15,532 nt of DNA from an uncultured Methanobrevibacter sp. (GTDB lineage Archaea > Methanobacteriota > Methanobacteria > Methanobacteriales > Methanobacteriaceae), in NCBI GenBank assembly GCA_902795935.1, contig CADBMS010000132.1, forward strand, positions 1-15,532, in the 5' to 3' direction. Shown piece by piece: positions 14,433-15,532 of this stretch; within the stretch, counting starts at the first letter, position 1, and each line of letters starts with the position of its first letter. Made by a program: the position numbers and the translations under genes. The notes under the pieces are model-generated. The model made no database searches. It was not told the origin of the DNA and saw only the letters and a list, made by a program, of their open reading frames with translations.

Positions 14433-14700
14433 ACGATAATTTATAAAAATAGTCTATTTCACACAAAAAATTCGCACTTAAACATATCATATGTAAAATT
14501 TCAAGTCCACAAATTTAATTTAGATTATAAAGAATGTATTAATATAAAGAAGGTATTAATATTAATATAATTTTAATAAATTTTAATACTTAAATTCATA
14601 ATTATGAGTTTTTCACATATTATTTAAAAAGAACTTATTATCAATATGTGATAACTAACTATACATTTCATTAATTATACTAAAAATTAATATAATATTT

Positions 14701-14733
14701 AAAAGATTATTGTTAATTTTAAATCTTTTTTTT
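14701..14733 (+). terminator. Hairpin with T-run resembling an intrinsic terminator
   Basis: AAAAGATT (14701-14708) pairs perfectly with AATCTTTT (14722-14729) across a 13-nt loop, and the T-run continues to 14733 (eight T in a row). This is how a + strand terminator would look. Its distance from the zinc-ribbon gene (280 bp) leaves open that it ends a short non-coding transcript. The stem is all A-U apart from one G-C pair, so it is weak. Confidence 0.35.
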
Positions 14734-14866
14734 AAAATAGATATAATATATCAATAATTGACTATTAAATTATATATAATGACTCATAAATTGATATCTT
14801 AATTTATAGCACAATATTAATTAAAGTATTTAATTCAAATCAATACGTTTAATGAAAACTATCCCT

Positions 14867-14874
14867 TTTAAATA
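14867..14874 (+). promoter_or_regulatory. TATA box for the histidine-kinase-like gene
   Basis: TTTAAATA within TTTTAAATACTTATA lies 51 bp before the ATG at 14925, which predicts a transcription start near 14896 and a leader of about 30 nt. ATGTGAT (14914-14920) is a plausible ribosome binding site. TTATATATAA at 14901-14910 also looks like a TATA box but is too close to the start codon to serve it. Confidence 0.5.
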
Positions 14875-14924
14875 CTTATACTAATATAATAAATACTAAA
14901 TTATATATAATTTATGTGATAATT

Positions 14925-15532
14925 ATGTTTTCAAGAAGACAATTGCGTTGGAGTTTTGTTCCGATTTCATTATCATTATTTGTTATTGTTATAATACCAA
15001 TGGCTAATAAGTATGGTGTAACATCATTTGATTTTTCAACTGAGATGTTACGTTTAGTATTTTTAATAATTATCATTTTATCAGTTACTCTTTTATCTGA
15101 AAGAGTTGAAAAAGTATATAAATTACAAATTCTTAATGAAAAATTAATCAAACAAACTAAAAAATTGGAAGATATTAATCAAGAATTGGAATCTTTTGCA
15201 TATTCTGTTTCAAATGATTTAAAAGTTCCATTAAGAACTATTGATGGTTCATCAAGAATTCTTTTTGAACAGTATAAAAATGAATTAGATGAAACTGGAA
15301 TGCATTTATTAGATTCAGTAAGAACTAATACTGAACGTATGAATGCATTACTAAATGAAGTAGTAGTATTGTCCCGTGTAGGTAGTCAAGAGCTAAATAT
15401 TATGGATATTGATACAAGTGATATTGTAAACTCAATATGTTCAAACTTATATAATCAAAACAAAAATAGAGATATAACATTTGAGTTATCAGATTTACCT
15501 ACTGTAAAAGGTGATAGACTTCTTATTAATCA
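14925..15532 (+). CDS. Membrane sensor histidine-kinase-like protein, 3' end cut by the window
   Basis: The first 202 codons are present and the frame is open to the window edge. Two helices (about 9-26 and 44-60) enclose a short outer loop. A coiled-coil linker (61-90) and an HisKA-type dimerisation domain follow. The H-box reads FAYSVSNDLKVPLRTIDGSS (91-110); related kinases have FAYSVSHDLRAPLRAIDGFS, so the phospho-accepting His is Asn97 (codon AAT, 15213-15215). A second helix, NTERMNALLNEVVVLSRVG, is normal. KGDRLLIN near the end leads towards the ATPase domain N-box, outside the window. As read it could not autophosphorylate at the usual site, so it may be a pseudokinase or work in a heterodimer. 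It has its own promoter. Confidence 0.8.
   Translation, partial: MFSRRQLRWSFVPISLSLFVIVIIPMANKYGVTSFDFSTEMLRLVFLIIIILSVTLLSERVEKVYKLQILNEKLIKQTKKLEDINQELESFAYSVSNDLKVPLRTIDGSSRILFEQYKNELDETGMHLLDSVRTNTERMNALLNEVVVLSRVGSQELNIMDIDTSDIVNSICSNLYNQNKNRDITFELSDLPTVKGDRLLIN

Larger units (their letters stand above)
14422..14924. other. About 500 bp of AT-rich non-coding DNA with several inverted repeats
   Basis: No credible gene is seen on either strand. By eye the stretch is far richer in A+T than the genes, with no GC-rich island of the kind that marks tRNAs or structured RNAs in such genomes. It contains the palindrome ACATAT-C-ATATGT (14482-14494), a 20-bp palindrome with one G-T mismatch (14592-14611), a 9-bp inverted repeat TCACATATT/AATATGTGA (14613-14621, 14643-14651) and an overlapping TTATCA/TGATAA hairpin (14638-14654). 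A terminator-like hairpin (14701-14733) and the kinase promoter complete it. Confidence 0.6.

Noticed and set aside
14901..14910. TTATATATAA as the TATA box of the kinase gene.
   Set aside because: It ends 14 bp before the ATG, so transcription would start inside the coding region. The element at 14867 fits better.
14912..15151. Minus-strand open frame of 79 codons at the start of the kinase gene.
   Set aside because: It lies opposite the kinase helices and coiled coil, which are clearly coding on the plus strand.
1..15532. Search for CRISPR arrays, insertion sequences, transposase genes and tRNA or rRNA genes.
   Set aside because: No regularly spaced repeats, no transposase-like proteins and no GC-rich RNA-gene islands were seen. 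The window looks like stable chromosomal DNA.

Overview
The window comes from a low-GC, hydrogenotrophic methanogenic archaeon, most likely Methanobacteriales and close to Methanobrevibacter. Four things point there: a complete Eha-type energy-converting [NiFe]-hydrogenase operon in the order ehaA to ehaR, a formylmethanofuran:tetrahydromethanopterin formyltransferase inside the same operon, archaeal TATA-box promoters (TTTATATA or TTTAAATA), and strong AT bias with A/T-ending codons. The species cannot be fixed from the sequence alone.

Positions 1-114 hold the operon promoter, which appears to give a leaderless mRNA. Positions 115-5363 hold twelve small, tightly packed membrane-protein genes (ehaA-ehaL), many joined by ATGA or TAATG overlaps. 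ehaM (soluble), ehaN (hydrogenase small subunit) and ehaO (large subunit) follow at 5369-7337. Then come two polyferredoxins: ehaP with six cluster motifs, and ehaQ with nine complete motifs and one degenerate one. After these are a HAD-like protein (ehaR), a divergent formyltransferase paralogue and a PfkB/ribokinase-family sugar or nucleoside kinase, ending at 12627. A 60-bp gap separates this from a further six-cluster polyferredoxin and an overlapping two-CBS-domain gene (12688-14068).

Downstream, a short gene for a zinc-ribbon protein (14203-14421) has its own promoter. A 16-bp near-palindrome, resembling as recalled the box of the methanogen redox regulator MsvR, sits at its predicted start site. 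About 500 bp of very AT-rich non-coding DNA follows. The window ends inside a membrane histidine-kinase-like gene (14925 onwards) whose H-box has Asn where the phospho-accepting His belongs.

Known Eha biology gives the overall role. The enzyme uses the membrane Na+ or H+ gradient to push electrons from H2 onto low-potential ferredoxin, which feeds the CO2-to-formylmethanofuran step. The polyferredoxins are natural electron wires. The formyltransferase paralogue, HAD protein and kinase tie the operon to C1 or cofactor metabolism, but their exact reactions are unknown. The operon itself is a known system. The points that deserve a second look are the possible pseudokinase, the MsvR-like operator, the missing cysteine and odd start of ehaQ, the loss of antiporter residues in EhaH, the Mrp-like motif in EhaF, and the polyferredoxin/CBS pair.
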